DNA of 64,000 nt, from positions 1 through 64,000 of the forward strand of contig JADBYQ010000007.1 of NCBI GenBank assembly GCA_020402945.1, read 5' to 3'. Shown in pieces: positions 43,914 to 51,954 of the stretch (position 1 is its first letter; each line of letters opens with the position of its first letter). Below the pieces are notes generated by a model. It was given only the letters and a program-made list of their open reading frames with translations, was not told the DNA's origin and searched no databases. Source of the DNA: Cytophagales bacterium (GTDB taxonomy: Bacteria; Bacteroidota; Bacteroidia; Cytophagales; Cyclobacteriaceae). A program made the translations under genes and the position numbers.

Positions 43914-44732
43914 ATGGAGTTAAATCCGAAAACATATGAGCCAACTATCGAACTGACAGAATTTGTCAAACGGTATTGGACATTAGATGGTGAAAAGGAA
44001 AATATACCTCTCAAAAACACCATCGTACCAGACGGAACAATGAAATTAATCTTTCATTATGGCGACACTTATAAACATCATTCACAAAATGGCGAAATAA
44101 CAATTTTACCAAAATGCTTTTTAATCGGACAATTGACAAAGCCGTATGTGATTGAGCCTATAGGAGTAACCGGCAGTTTTGTTGTGCAATTCAAACCAAA
44201 TGGATTTTTACCATTTACTTCAATTCCAATCAAAGAAATGGAAAACACTGCGGTGCCATTAGAAGTATTATTTGGAGAAGATGGTACAAAACTTGGCAAT
44301 CAAATCTTAAACGCAAACTCTACATCTGAAAGAATTCAAATTATTGAGTCCTTTCTTTGCAGAGAATTAGCCGATAAACGCAGAATCGACAGTATAGTAA
44401 AATCAACGGTTGAAACCATCTTCAATACAAATGGACAGTTCTCTGTGAATGAATTTTCAAAGAACAATAACATAAACCGAAGGCAATTGGCTCGAAAATT
44501 TTCTTCAGCCATAGGGTTAAGCCCAAAGCAGCTCGCAAAGACAATTAGAATTCAGACAACCTTAAAAGTATTACTGAATGAAGAGATTACTAGCCTAACT
44601 GACTTAGCCTATAAAAACGAATATTTTGACCAAGCACATTTTATTAAAGAATTCAAGGAATTTACAGGATTGACACCAAAGGAGTTTTTCGGAGACGACC
44701 TAAAAATGTCTCTGATCTTCGACAAAAAATAG
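43914..44732 (+). CDS. AraC-family regulator with a sensor-type N-terminal domain
   Basis: The 272-residue protein has a DUF6597-like N-terminal domain (KRYWTLDGEK, IVPDGTMKLIFHYGD, FLIGQLTKPYVIEP). The C-terminal AraC DNA-binding pair has FSVNEFSKNNNINRRQLARKFSSAIGLSPKQLAK and ITSLTDLAYKNEYFDQAHFIKEFKEFTGLTPKEF. It is the first gene of the cassette-like array, with VOC and TfoX-like genes downstream that it may control. Confidence 0.88.
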   Translation: MELNPKTYEPTIELTEFVKRYWTLDGEKENIPLKNTIVPDGTMKLIFHYGDTYKHHSQNGEITILPKCFLIGQLTKPYVIEPIGVTGSFVVQFKPNGFLPFTSIPIKEMENTAVPLEVLFGEDGTKLGNQILNANSTSERIQIIESFLCRELADKRRIDSIVKSTVETIFNTNGQFSVNEFSKNNNINRRQLARKFSSAIGLSPKQLAKTIRIQTTLKVLLNEEITSLTDLAYKNEYFDQAHFIKEFKEFTGLTPKEFFGDDLKMSLIFDKK

Positions 44733-44772
44733 CATTGTCCCATTTTTACAATTTTGCCGCATAGGTCGATGC

Positions 44773-44780
44773 TACCTTTG
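44773..44780 (+). promoter_or_regulatory. Bacteroidota promoter before the VOC gene
   Basis: TACCTTTG is a perfect TAnnTTTG -7 element, with a TTG 16 bp upstream (44754-44756) as a candidate -33 box. The predicted transcript would start about 30 bp before the VOC ATG. Confidence 0.5.
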
Positions 44781-44817
44781 CTTCGCAATAGTGCAAAAAC
44801 TTAAATATCATGTTAAA

Positions 44818-45192
44818 ATGGTAAATGTAAATCCAGTTGGTTGGTTTGACCTTTATGTAGCAAACTTAAACCGAGCAAAAAAATTCTACGAAACAGTTTT
44901 CAACCTAAAGCTAACTGATGCTCCCATTGAATGGGGTAAGCAATCATTCTTTCCTTTTAGCCCTGAAAGCCACGACATATCAGGTGCATTGGTGGAGAAA
45001 GTTGACTTTGTTCCAAGTAGCAATAATACGGTTATCTATTTTGAAACCGAAGACAACATTGCAGAAGAACAAAGAATTGATAAGGCAGGTGGAAAAGTTG
45101 TGCAACCTAAAATGAATATTGGCGAATTCGGCTATATCTCTATTTTCATTGACACAGAAGGCAACACTGTTGGACTTCATTCACGAAAGTAG
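44818..45192 (+). CDS. VOC (glyoxalase-like) family protein
   Basis: The protein of about 124 residues has two beta-alpha-beta-beta-beta units of the vicinal-oxygen-chelate fold: VGWFDLYVANLNRAKKFYETVFNLKL and later IDKAGGKVVQPKMNIGEFGYISIFIDTEGNTVGLHS. The final Glu-Gly-Asn phrase is usual. It could be a small dioxygenase, lyase or drug-binding protein. ATG at 44818 is preferred over GTG at 44791. Confidence 0.85.
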   Translation: MVNVNPVGWFDLYVANLNRAKKFYETVFNLKLTDAPIEWGKQSFFPFSPESHDISGALVEKVDFVPSSNNTVIYFETEDNIAEEQRIDKAGGKVVQPKMNIGEFGYISIFIDTEGNTVGLHSRK

Positions 45193-45201
45193 ATTTCAGT
45201 C

Positions 45202-45555
45202 ATGGCTTACGATACAAATCTTGTTGACAGAGTAAGAGAATATCTGGCTGAAATTCCAAACATTGAAATTGAAGAAAAAGAAATGTTTAATGTTCTAAAT
45301 TTTATGGTTAACGGAAAAACTTGTATTTGTGTAAGTGGCGAAAACTTAATGTTGCGCTTTGACCCAAGCCGACAAGAAGAACTTTCAGAAAAAAATGGTT
45401 ATGAGATAATGTTGATGAAAGGTAAAGAATACAAAGGTTACTGCTATGTAAATCCGGACGGGTTTAAGAACAAAAATGATTTTGAATTTTTCTTAAATTT
45501 ATGCCTTGATTTCAACAAAGTCGCCAAATCTTCTAGGAAACGAAAGGCTAAGTAA
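45202..45555 (+). CDS. TfoX N-terminal domain protein
   Basis: The 117-residue protein corresponds to a stand-alone TfoX_N domain: DRVREYLAEIPNIEIEEKEMFN, VLNFMVNGKTCICVSGENLMLRF, MKGKEYKGYCYVNPDGFK. The match is to the family seen with competence regulator TfoX, but lone copies occur widely and often near AraC and VOC genes. It begins 9 bp after the VOC gene. Confidence 0.85.
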   Translation: MAYDTNLVDRVREYLAEIPNIEIEEKEMFNVLNFMVNGKTCICVSGENLMLRFDPSRQEELSEKNGYEIMLMKGKEYKGYCYVNPDGFKNKNDFEFFLNLCLDFNKVAKSSRKRKAK

Positions 45556-45563
45556 AAACAACG

Positions 45564-45703
45564 AACGGCTAACAGCGGTTTTGCGTCAGGCGAGGCTCGG
45601 TGCTTCGTATGACGCTTTTTGCTATATTCGAACTGCGGTGCTTCGCATCGAGTAAAGTGTTAAAAATCCCGTCCGAACGCAGAGTTGCAAACCGTTAGCG
45701 CTC
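45564..45703. repeat. attC-like palindrome, site 1
   Basis: It opens AACGGCTAACAGCGGTTTTG and closes GCAAACCGTTAGCG, so the outer GGCTAAC and GTTAGCG boxes are complementary in six bases. The inner part holds GGTGCTTCGTATGACGC, which recurs in site 4. Length is about 140 bp. It lies between the TfoX and DUF998-like cassettes. Confidence 0.72.
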
Positions 45704-45747
45704 GTCATAATCTAACTTGCTACCAAACACACATCACTAGCATACAA

Positions 45748-46410
45748 ATGGAGAGTTTAACAATCAAACAAATGGTTAGGAAGTATTCAGTTTTGATTTG
45801 CATGGTCATTTCCGTGATTTTGTTGGCAATAGCAATCTTAGTTTATCCTGGTGGCTCATTGCTTGACAAAAATTCCATAGGGTTTGGCTGGTCAAAAAAT
45901 TTCATAAGCAATTTGTTTGAAACAAAAGCGATAAATGGTTCAGAAAACCCTGGCTGGATTTGGGCACTTATAGGAATGGCATTCCACTCGGTTGGTTATG
46001 GGATTATTTTTATCAATATGTCAAAAAAGATTCCTTCCATAAAATGAGCTAAAATTTTAAAATTTATAGGTGTTACCAACATTATATTTATTTTTTTGAT
46101 CGCGACACCCCTGCATGATCTGGGAACAATATCGATCATTTTAACATTGCTTGGTTTATTTACCATTACTGTCTTTATCCTAAAGTCAAAACTTCATTTA
46201 TTCAAATTCTGCTGTATTATTTGCTTATTGACTTTTTACTGTTTCTTTTTCTTCTTTGGGTTTGGTTATTTGGGGTTGGCAATGATCTTGCAGAAAGTAT
46301 ACAATGTAAGCTCAATGCTATTAGTTTTAGGACTAGAGTATTTTACCAAATATGAAGACTTTGTTCAAACTAAATCGGAAGGACAAAAGATACAAGCAAC
46401 GAACCGCTAA
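45748..46410 (+). pseudogene. DUF998-like membrane protein gene with an in-frame stop
   Basis: The frame starts MESLTIKQMVRKYSVLICMV and encodes hydrophobic helices up to SKKIPSIK. It then meets TGA at 46045-46047 and continues in the same frame as AKILKFIGVTNIIFIFLIAT for another 120 codons, with more membrane helices, to TAA at 46408-46410. Both halves together make a 220-residue, six-helix protein of the usual DUF998 type, so one nonsense mutation is the simplest explanation. The final TAA lies in the CCGCTAAC box of the next palindrome. Confidence 0.65.
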
Positions 46411-46557
46411 CACGGTTTTGGCAAAAATGGCGGTTCAGTGCTCCGCAGATCAGCCGCGGTTGATGGTTAATCATCCGGCTAGGCAGATTCCGCATCAATC
46501 CGCCATCTGGCGGATGGTGAAAATCGCCATCTTCGCCAAGCCCGAAACCGTTAGCTG
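46402..46557. repeat. attC-like palindrome, site 2
   Basis: It opens AACCGCTAACACGGTTTTGG and closes CCCGAAACCGTTAGC. Internal pieces GGCGGTTCAGTGCTCCGCAGAT and ATCCGCCATCTGGCGGAT (spanning about 46493-46516) recur in sites 3 and 5. It is about 155 bp. Confidence 0.75.
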
Positions 46558-46599
46558 TAATGTTAACAAACACTAAAAGATTAAAATCATCTGACAATT

Positions 46600-47213
46600 A
46601 TGGAAGAAAGAATAAAAAACACCAAACCTAACAATTTAGATACATCTATTTTTGAACCAAAACACTTTCGCTGGTTGGTTTTCATATCTTTTTTATTAGT
46701 GCTGATTATTGTTTTTTTTTAATTATTTTTCCAGGATACCTTGACTTTGAAATAATCAGATTTTTTGCGCTAATTATTATATCATTGTATCTCTCCTTGA
46801 TGTTTTTTATTTTGTGGCCACACAATGCCACATTAGAAAAGATACCTTTAGTAAATCTATCTGTAAAAATTGCAGGACCAATAGTGTTATGGATTATTAT
46901 TTTTCTAATCACTGACAAAATAATGCCAAAAGAAAATATCCAAGAAAAAGTATTTTTCATAAATAAAGCTGATGAAACATTTCGTGTTCCTTATCATGAA
47001 ACAACTTTAAAAAGTGATGAGGCGATTCTAGAATATATGATGATTGAAGATGCTGTATATAAGACTCACTTAAAAGCTATTTATGTGAAATTTCCAAAAG
47101 GAAAATCAGAAATAAAGGCACAACTGCAATTCACAAAATACCAGCCTTTGAATGTTATATTATCCAGAACAACAAACTCTATTTACATAAATAAATTAGA
47201 CAAACATGAATAA
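46600..47213 (+). pseudogene. Membrane protein gene with a frameshift at a T-run
   Basis: The first frame (MEERIKNTKPNNLDTSIFEPK ... LLVLIIVFF) stops at 46720-46722, right after nine Ts. One extra T would join it to the frame that continues PGYLDFEIIRFFALIII and MFFILWPHNATLEKIP up to INKLDKHE at 47213. The combined product of about 205 residues would have three membrane helices and a soluble C-terminal part. It is unlike any family I recognise. The T-run could be a mutation, a phase-variable site or a sequencing error. Confidence 0.55.
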
Positions 47214-47613
47214 TCTACTCAAGACATTTTTCTGTTCATTTCTTTTCTTTGCTTTTCCAAATGAAGCAATTTGTCAACCTAATATTGTTTTTTCTGACGT
47301 CAGGGATTCTGAACTTTACAACATCAGATATTTTGTTTTTGCTGAAGGTAAGTTGGGCGACTTTAGAGACGATATTCGGGGAAATAATTTTACGAACTCT
47401 AATTTTGTGGAATTTATTCAAAATAACAACAGAAAGACTATTAATGTTATTCTTGTGAGGACATTATCAAAAAAGGAGACAAACGTAATTGAAAAAATTG
47501 TGTTTTACTCGACAAGAGAACAAGACACGAAGTTAGTGGAAGAGGTTACTTTAACTCGAGTGAATGCATCCAATGATATTGATTTATTAGTGGCTAAGAC
47601 AGTTATCAATTGA
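47206..47613 (+). CDS. Secreted protein of unknown function
   Basis: The 135-residue protein has a signal peptide (MNNLLKTFFCSFLFFAFPNEAICQ). The mature part has VFSDVRDSELYNIRYFVFAEGKLGDF and NRKTINVILVRTLSKKETNVIEK, with no known motif. It overlaps the preceding membrane-protein gene by 8 bp, so both form one cassette-like unit. Confidence 0.6.
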   Translation: MNNLLKTFFCSFLFFAFPNEAICQPNIVFSDVRDSELYNIRYFVFAEGKLGDFRDDIRGNNFTNSNFVEFIQNNNRKTINVILVRTLSKKETNVIEKIVFYSTREQDTKLVEEVTLTRVNASNDIDLLVAKTVIN

Positions 47614-47630
47614 AGTGGTAGTAAACACTA

Positions 47631-47783
47631 CAGCCAACAGCCGTTTGGCAAAAGTGGCGGTTCAGTGCTTGCTCTGCAGATCAGCCTCGGCTGATGGTTA
47701 ATCATCCGCCAGCTGGCGGATTTCAAATCAAGTTTTGTGGTAAAAGTCCCGCCCTTCGGGTAGCTGCAAAACGTTAGCGGTCA
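47631..47783. repeat. attC-like palindrome, site 3
   Basis: It opens CAGCCAACAGCCGTTTGGCA and closes GCTGCAAAACGTTAGCGGTC. The opening box is CAGCCAAC rather than CCGCTAAC. Inside it has GGCGGTTCAGTGCTTGC, CAGCCTCGGCTG and ATCCGCCAGCTGGCGGAT. It is about 150 bp and lies directly upstream of the histidine kinase gene. Confidence 0.72.
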
Positions 47784-47818
47784 TTGCAAATCAGAACATA
47801 AAATATCGAACTGACAAA

Positions 47819-49714
47819 ATGAGAATTACCCAGATAATATTTTTGACTTTCGTATTATTCCATCAATCAATGAGTCAAGATATTGAGTCGCTTGAGAGGG
47901 AATTGAGCACTGAGGGCCTAACAACTATTGACAGTATTGAAACATTAAATTTGATAGGCAGAGGACTGACTTTTGTAAATCCAGCGAAGGCGTTAGCATA
48001 CTCCAATAAGGCGTTAGCACTTTCAATAAAGGCAGATTATTCAATTGGTTCTGCATATGCCTATAGAAATCTATCAAGTATTTATTCGTACAATGACAAC
48101 TATTTCATTAGTATGGAATATATACAAAGGGCTTTAGACATTTTCATACTCAATAATGACTCTATTGGAATAGCTAACTGCTATATCTCGTTAGGTCATA
48201 CTTACGGACGACTTCAAAATAGGAAGGAAGAAATTGACTACCATCAAAAGTCTTACGCGATATTCAAAAGACTAGATGATAAAGAAAGAATTGGCGTCAC
48301 GTCTCACAATCTCGGTGAGAGTTACTTTAATATTGGTGATCTAGTAAAAAGTCGGCAATTAACAACTTATGCAATACAAATCAATGACTCACTTAACAAT
48401 AAGCCTGTTTTATCATCTTGTTACAAAGTAATGGGAATGATAGCATTATCAGAAAAAAATCTAGCTTCAGCCGAGAAATATTTCAAGAAAGTTCTTGCAA
48501 TAACAACTCAGTTAGATGAAAATTCTCAGAAAGTAGCAACGGCTGAATCATTGATTCAACTGGCAACAATCTACAAACTTACAGGGGATTTAAAGAATCA
48601 ATTTGAATTCCTTTTAAAGGCTTCAGAATTCAGTATCAAGAACAATCTTATAAACTACTTACAGAGAGCTTACCAAGAATTGATACTCTATTCATCAGCG
48701 AAAAATGACCAAGAAGCCGTTAGAGGTTATGTTATCTCTTACAGAATAATTAGCGATTCATTAATACAACGACAACTCCGTGACAAATACAGCCTAATAA
48801 AAAGTATCGTTCAGGTTCATGAGCTATCTAAGGCTAAAATTGAATTAGAAAAACTTAACTCACTCCAATTGCAGAAAATAGAAAGTAAAAACATTATTTT
48901 GTTTGCGATAATCATTTCAGCAATAGTTTTAATTTGGGTGCTTATAAAATTTATTCAATTTAATAAAAAATTGAAGGCGCAAAATTCAACTATTGAATTA
49001 CAAAGAAATGACCTCGAAGTTTTAAACAACACAAAGGACAAATTCTTTAGTATTGTAGCCCACGACTTAAAGAGTCCACTTAATTCATTGAAGGCCTTCT
49101 CATGTCTACTCATTGACCATTTTGACCATCTCAATAAAGATGAGATAGTGACTATGAGTCAGCGGCTTCGGATCTCTGTTGACAATACAATTAAAATGGC
49201 GGACAATTTAATTACTTGGGCGAGGATACAAATGAATGACTATCAGTATAATGAAGAGGTCTTTAAGGTTAAAGACATCGCTTCGAACATTTGTGAAGTC
49301 TATAAAAACATTGCATTAGAAAAAGGTATTGATTTGAGCTACTCCGTTGGGGAATCAATTACAATCATTGGCGACAAAAATCAAATAGAGTTTATCATTA
49401 GAAATCTTGTGAATAATGCTATCAAGTTCACCCATAAGAACGGCTTGGTAAGTTTGACAGCTAAATTACTATCAAGTGGAGAAGTTCAAATATCCGTTTC
49501 AGACAATGGAGTAGGAATTTCTGACGAGGCGAAAAGTAAACTTTTTTCAATTAGCAAGACGCAAAGTACCAATGGGACTGCTGGAGAAAAAGGTAGTGGA
49601 TTGGGTCTTATGTTGAGTTACGAGTTTGTAAAACTAAGTGGTGGACAGATCGAAATTGAAAGTAATGTTAGCAAAGGGACCACATTTCACACTAAGTTCA
49701 AAAGCGGAATTTAA
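47819..49714 (+). CDS. TPR-containing sensor histidine kinase
   Basis: The 631-residue protein has a signal peptide (about 1-19), six or so TPR units in the periplasm (for example SAYAYRNLSSIYSYNDNYFIS), one membrane helix near residue 360 (NIILFAIIISAIVLIWVLIKFI), a short coiled coil and a kinase core. The phospho-acceptor is His in VAHDLKSPLNSLKAFS, with IRNLVNNAIKFTHKNG (N), SDNGVGISDEAK (G1) and GSGLGLMLSYEFVKLSG (G2). Such kinases are common in Bacteroidota. No response regulator is beside it. It occupies one whole cassette-like unit. Confidence 0.9.
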   Translation: MRITQIIFLTFVLFHQSMSQDIESLERELSTEGLTTIDSIETLNLIGRGLTFVNPAKALAYSNKALALSIKADYSIGSAYAYRNLSSIYSYNDNYFISMEYIQRALDIFILNNDSIGIANCYISLGHTYGRLQNRKEEIDYHQKSYAIFKRLDDKERIGVTSHNLGESYFNIGDLVKSRQLTTYAIQINDSLNNKPVLSSCYKVMGMIALSEKNLASAEKYFKKVLAITTQLDENSQKVATAESLIQLATIYKLTGDLKNQFEFLLKASEFSIKNNLINYLQRAYQELILYSSAKNDQEAVRGYVISYRIISDSLIQRQLRDKYSLIKSIVQVHELSKAKIELEKLNSLQLQKIESKNIILFAIIISAIVLIWVLIKFIQFNKKLKAQNSTIELQRNDLEVLNNTKDKFFSIVAHDLKSPLNSLKAFSCLLIDHFDHLNKDEIVTMSQRLRISVDNTIKMADNLITWARIQMNDYQYNEEVFKVKDIASNICEVYKNIALEKGIDLSYSVGESITIIGDKNQIEFIIRNLVNNAIKFTHKNGLVSLTAKLLSSGEVQISVSDNGVGISDEAKSKLFSISKTQSTNGTAGEKGSGLGLMLSYEFVKLSGGQIEIESNVSKGTTFHTKFKSGI

Positions 49715-49738
49715 CGAAATGGACAAGACAGAGCACAA

Positions 49739-49879
49739 CAACCGCTAACAGCGGTTTGGCGTAATGACGGGTGCAGTGCTTCGTATGTCAGTTTCGTGAT
49801 AGGTTCAAGTGCAGTTCTTCGATTAAACATTTGTGCTAAAAATCCGCAAATACGCCAAGCCGCAAAACGTTAGCGGTCA
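49739..49879. repeat. attC-like palindrome, site 4
   Basis: It opens AACCGCTAACAGCGGTTTGG and closes CGCCAAGCCGCAAAACGTTA followed by GCGGTCA. The outer CCGCTAAC/GTTAGCGG boxes pair perfectly over 8 bp, as do TTGGCGTA and TACGCCAA. It is about 140 bp and the most regular of the set. Confidence 0.78.
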
Positions 49880-49883
49880 GGCT

Positions 49884-50312
49884 ATGACGACTACAAACAA
49901 AATCAACTTTGATAGAATGATAATAGAAAGCAAAAAAGTATCAGTCAGACAAAAAGAAATTGTTTCTCAGTATCTTCAACAATTAGACCAGCACCTAACA
50001 GAGTTGAAGAAAGGGAAATCTGAAAAAACTTTTAAAATAAAGGACTTGGCAGACTTGTTATTTGTAAGTCCCAAACACCTGAGTAACACTATTCAGGAAG
50101 TTTTAGGAAAATCCCCTTGCGATATTTACGAAGAAAGGCTCATTGAAATTTCTAAAGATTTATTGCTAACTACTAATAACACAATCTCACATATTGCACA
50201 TACATTGACTTTTGATCCATCTAATTTTATAAAGTTTTTCAAAAGCTTTGAACGAATAACACCTAAACAATTTCGTGAACTTCACTTTAAAACGGAACTT
50301 CTCACCAAATAA
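49884..50312 (+). CDS. AraC-family regulator, DNA-binding domain only
   Basis: The 142-residue protein has a helical linker followed by the two HTH motifs of AraC (FKIKDLADLLFVSPKHLSNTIQEVLGKSPC and TISHIAHTLTFDPSNFIKFFKSFERITPKQF). There is no ligand-binding domain. ATG at 49884 is the natural start; an upstream in-frame ATG at 49833 lies in the palindrome. Its stop codon lies near the first of three tandem 21-bp repeats, and an SDR gene follows. Confidence 0.85.
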   Translation: MTTTNKINFDRMIIESKKVSVRQKEIVSQYLQQLDQHLTELKKGKSEKTFKIKDLADLLFVSPKHLSNTIQEVLGKSPCDIYEERLIEISKDLLLTTNNTISHIAHTLTFDPSNFIKFFKSFERITPKQFRELHFKTELLTK

Positions 50313-50349
50313 TAGGAACTTCTCACCAAATAATAGGAACTTCTCACCA
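50294..50349. repeat. Tandem 21-bp repeats across the AraC stop codon
   Basis: Two full copies (50294-50314 and 50315-50335) and one partial copy (50336-50349) of GGAACTTCTCACCAAATAATA. They begin in the last AraC codons and end 23 bp before the SDR -7 element. This position suits an operator for the AraC protein, or they may be a simple tandem duplication. Confidence 0.7.
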
Positions 50350-50371
50350 TAACCAAGTCATTTATTATTCC

Positions 50372-50379
50372 TAGTTTTG
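50372..50379 (+). promoter_or_regulatory. Bacteroidota promoter -7 element before the SDR gene
   Basis: TAGTTTTG matches TAnnTTTG and lies 24 bp before the SDR ATG. No clear -33 TTG is seen, which fits activation by the AraC protein through the tandem repeats upstream. Confidence 0.45.
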
Positions 50380-50403
50380 TAGTATATTTTAAATTTAAAT
50401 AAA

Positions 50404-51276
50404 ATGGCAAAAAAAATTTTAATTACCGGAGCAAGCGGTGGATTTGGTAAATTGACCGTCTTGACATTATTACAAAGAGGGCATCAAGTTGCGGCTTCGA
50501 TGCGTGACGCTGAAGGACGAAACAAATCAATTGCTTCCGAATTGTCTGAAGCGGGTGCTAAAATCGTTTCGATAGATGTCACCAACAATGAAAGTGTTAC
50601 AACCGGTGTTAAAGAAGCAATTAACCAGTTAAATGGTTTAGATGTCTTAATCAATAATGCTGGTATTGGAGTGCACGGTATGCAAGAGTTTTTTACCGTA
50701 GAAGATTACCAAAAATTATTTGACATCAATTTATTTGGTGTTCAAAGAATGAATAGAGCTATAATTCCATTTTTCCGTGAAAAACAAGATGGGTTAATTA
50801 TCTATACATCAAGTTGTTTGGGAAGAGTTGCATTACCTTTTTATGGGTTGTATCAATCAACAAAATGGGCATTAGAAGCTATGGCGGAAAACTACAGATT
50901 AGAACTTTCGGGCTTTGGAATAGAAAACTGTATAGTTGAACCAGGAGGATACCCAACTGCATTTGCGGAAAATTTGCTACATCCAAGTGATAAAAGCCAA
51001 GAACCATTTTACGGAGAATTTGCCAAAGCACCAGAGCAATCTTTAAAAGGCTTTATGAGCTTTTTAGAAGCAAATCCGCAACAGAATCCTCAAAAAGTAG
51101 CTGATGCTTTTATGGAATTAGTTGAAAAGACTAAAGGTGAAAGACCATTTAGAACTGCTGTGGATTTTATAGGTATGGGCGACCTAATACAAAAATACAA
51201 TGAGCATTTAGAGCAAATAACAATAGGTTTATTGACAAATTTTGGTTCGCAAGAACTGTTAAATGTCAAGAAATAA
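50404..51276 (+). CDS. Short-chain dehydrogenase/reductase
   Basis: The 290-residue classical SDR has ILITGASGGFGKLTVLTLLQRG (cofactor loop), NNAGIGVHG, the catalytic Ser in YTSSCLGR and Tyr/Lys in YGLYQSTKWALEAMAE. Such enzymes oxidise or reduce small alcohols and ketones; the substrate is unknown. It shares a cassette-like unit with the AraC gene and is probably regulated by it. Confidence 0.9.
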   Translation: MAKKILITGASGGFGKLTVLTLLQRGHQVAASMRDAEGRNKSIASELSEAGAKIVSIDVTNNESVTTGVKEAINQLNGLDVLINNAGIGVHGMQEFFTVEDYQKLFDINLFGVQRMNRAIIPFFREKQDGLIIYTSSCLGRVALPFYGLYQSTKWALEAMAENYRLELSGFGIENCIVEPGGYPTAFAENLLHPSDKSQEPFYGEFAKAPEQSLKGFMSFLEANPQQNPQKVADAFMELVEKTKGERPFRTAVDFIGMGDLIQKYNEHLEQITIGLLTNFGSQELLNVKK

Positions 51277-51283
51277 AAGCCCA

Positions 51284-51433
51284 AACCGCTAACACGGGTT
51301 TGGCAAAAGTGGCGGTTCGGTGCTCCGCAGATTTCGATACATCGGGATGTTTAGGCATCCACCAATGGCGGATTTTCACCATCCGCCAGCAGGCGGATGG
51401 TGAAAATCCGCCACTACGCCAAGCTCAAAACCG
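51284..51433. repeat. attC-like palindrome, site 5 (right end of array)
   Basis: It opens AACCGCTAACACGGGTTTGG and its right arm reads CCGCCACTACGCCAAGC, then CTCAAAACCGT, but GTTAGC is replaced by GTCACC at 51432-51437. Internal CATCCGCCAGCAGGCGGATG is palindromic. The lost closing box marks the end of the array at the GNAT gene. Confidence 0.72.
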
Positions 51434-51841
51434 TCACCCCTTCCTCCTGACCACGAAGCAATCCTTAAATTGCTCCATGCCTATTTTCGGGTAGTAGTTC
51501 ACCGCCTTGGGTGCAGCCAGTAAAATTAACATCACCTGTTCTTCGCCAGCTGCAACGTGGGTGCGCCTAATCAGTTCCTTGCCGATACCAGCCTTTTGAT
51601 AGGCCTCGTCAACAGCCAAATCAGATAAATAGCAACAAAAAGAAAAATCACTCAATGCGCGTGAAACACCAACTAACAAATCACCTTCCCACGCGGTGAT
51701 CAGAATGTTGCCGTGTGCCAACATTTTTTCAATTCTCAATGGGTCATGAACCGGCCTGCGCTCAGCCAAAGTAGATCGTTGTAACAAATCAATGAATTCG
51801 TCCGGGGTGATGGCGCGATCTGTTTTGTATTCAATGTACAT
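51434..51841 (-). CDS. GNAT family N-acetyltransferase
   Basis: The 135-residue GNAT has LLVGVSRALSDFSFCCYLSDLAVDEAYQKAGIGKELIRR, containing the acetyl-CoA loop (Q/A-G-I-G-K), and the end PKAVNYYPKIGMEQFKDCFVV. The substrate is unknown. Its stop codon lies at the very boundary of the last attC-like palindrome, so its last residues may be shaped by the array junction. Confidence 0.85.
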   Translation of the reverse strand: MYIEYKTDRAITPDEFIDLLQRSTLAERRPVHDPLRIEKMLAHGNILITAWEGDLLVGVSRALSDFSFCCYLSDLAVDEAYQKAGIGKELIRRTHVAAGEEQVMLILLAAPKAVNYYPKIGMEQFKDCFVVRRKG

Positions 51842-51906
51842 ACTACCTAGTTTAGATGCAACAAAATGTCAAGACAGAAAAATAACATAAATACTCGTAA
51901 ACAAAA

Positions 51907-51936
51907 CGAGGTTCGAAGCACCAGCTCCGAACCTCG
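51907..51936 (-). terminator. Rho-independent terminator of ilvE
   Basis: The arms CGAGGTTCG and CGAACCTCG form a stem of 9 bp or more, followed on the minus strand by TTTTGTTT. It lies 19 bp past the end of ilvE. Confidence 0.8.
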
Positions 51937-51954
51937 ATGATCAGATCAAAACAA

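Noticed and set aside
46045..46047. Alternative genetic code with TGA read as Trp
   Set aside because: Other genes in the window end with TGA and encode Trp with TGG, so the standard code applies.
43746..51433. CRISPR array
   Set aside because: The repeats are 135-155 bp imperfect palindromes with whole genes between them, and no cas genes or short regular spacers are present.
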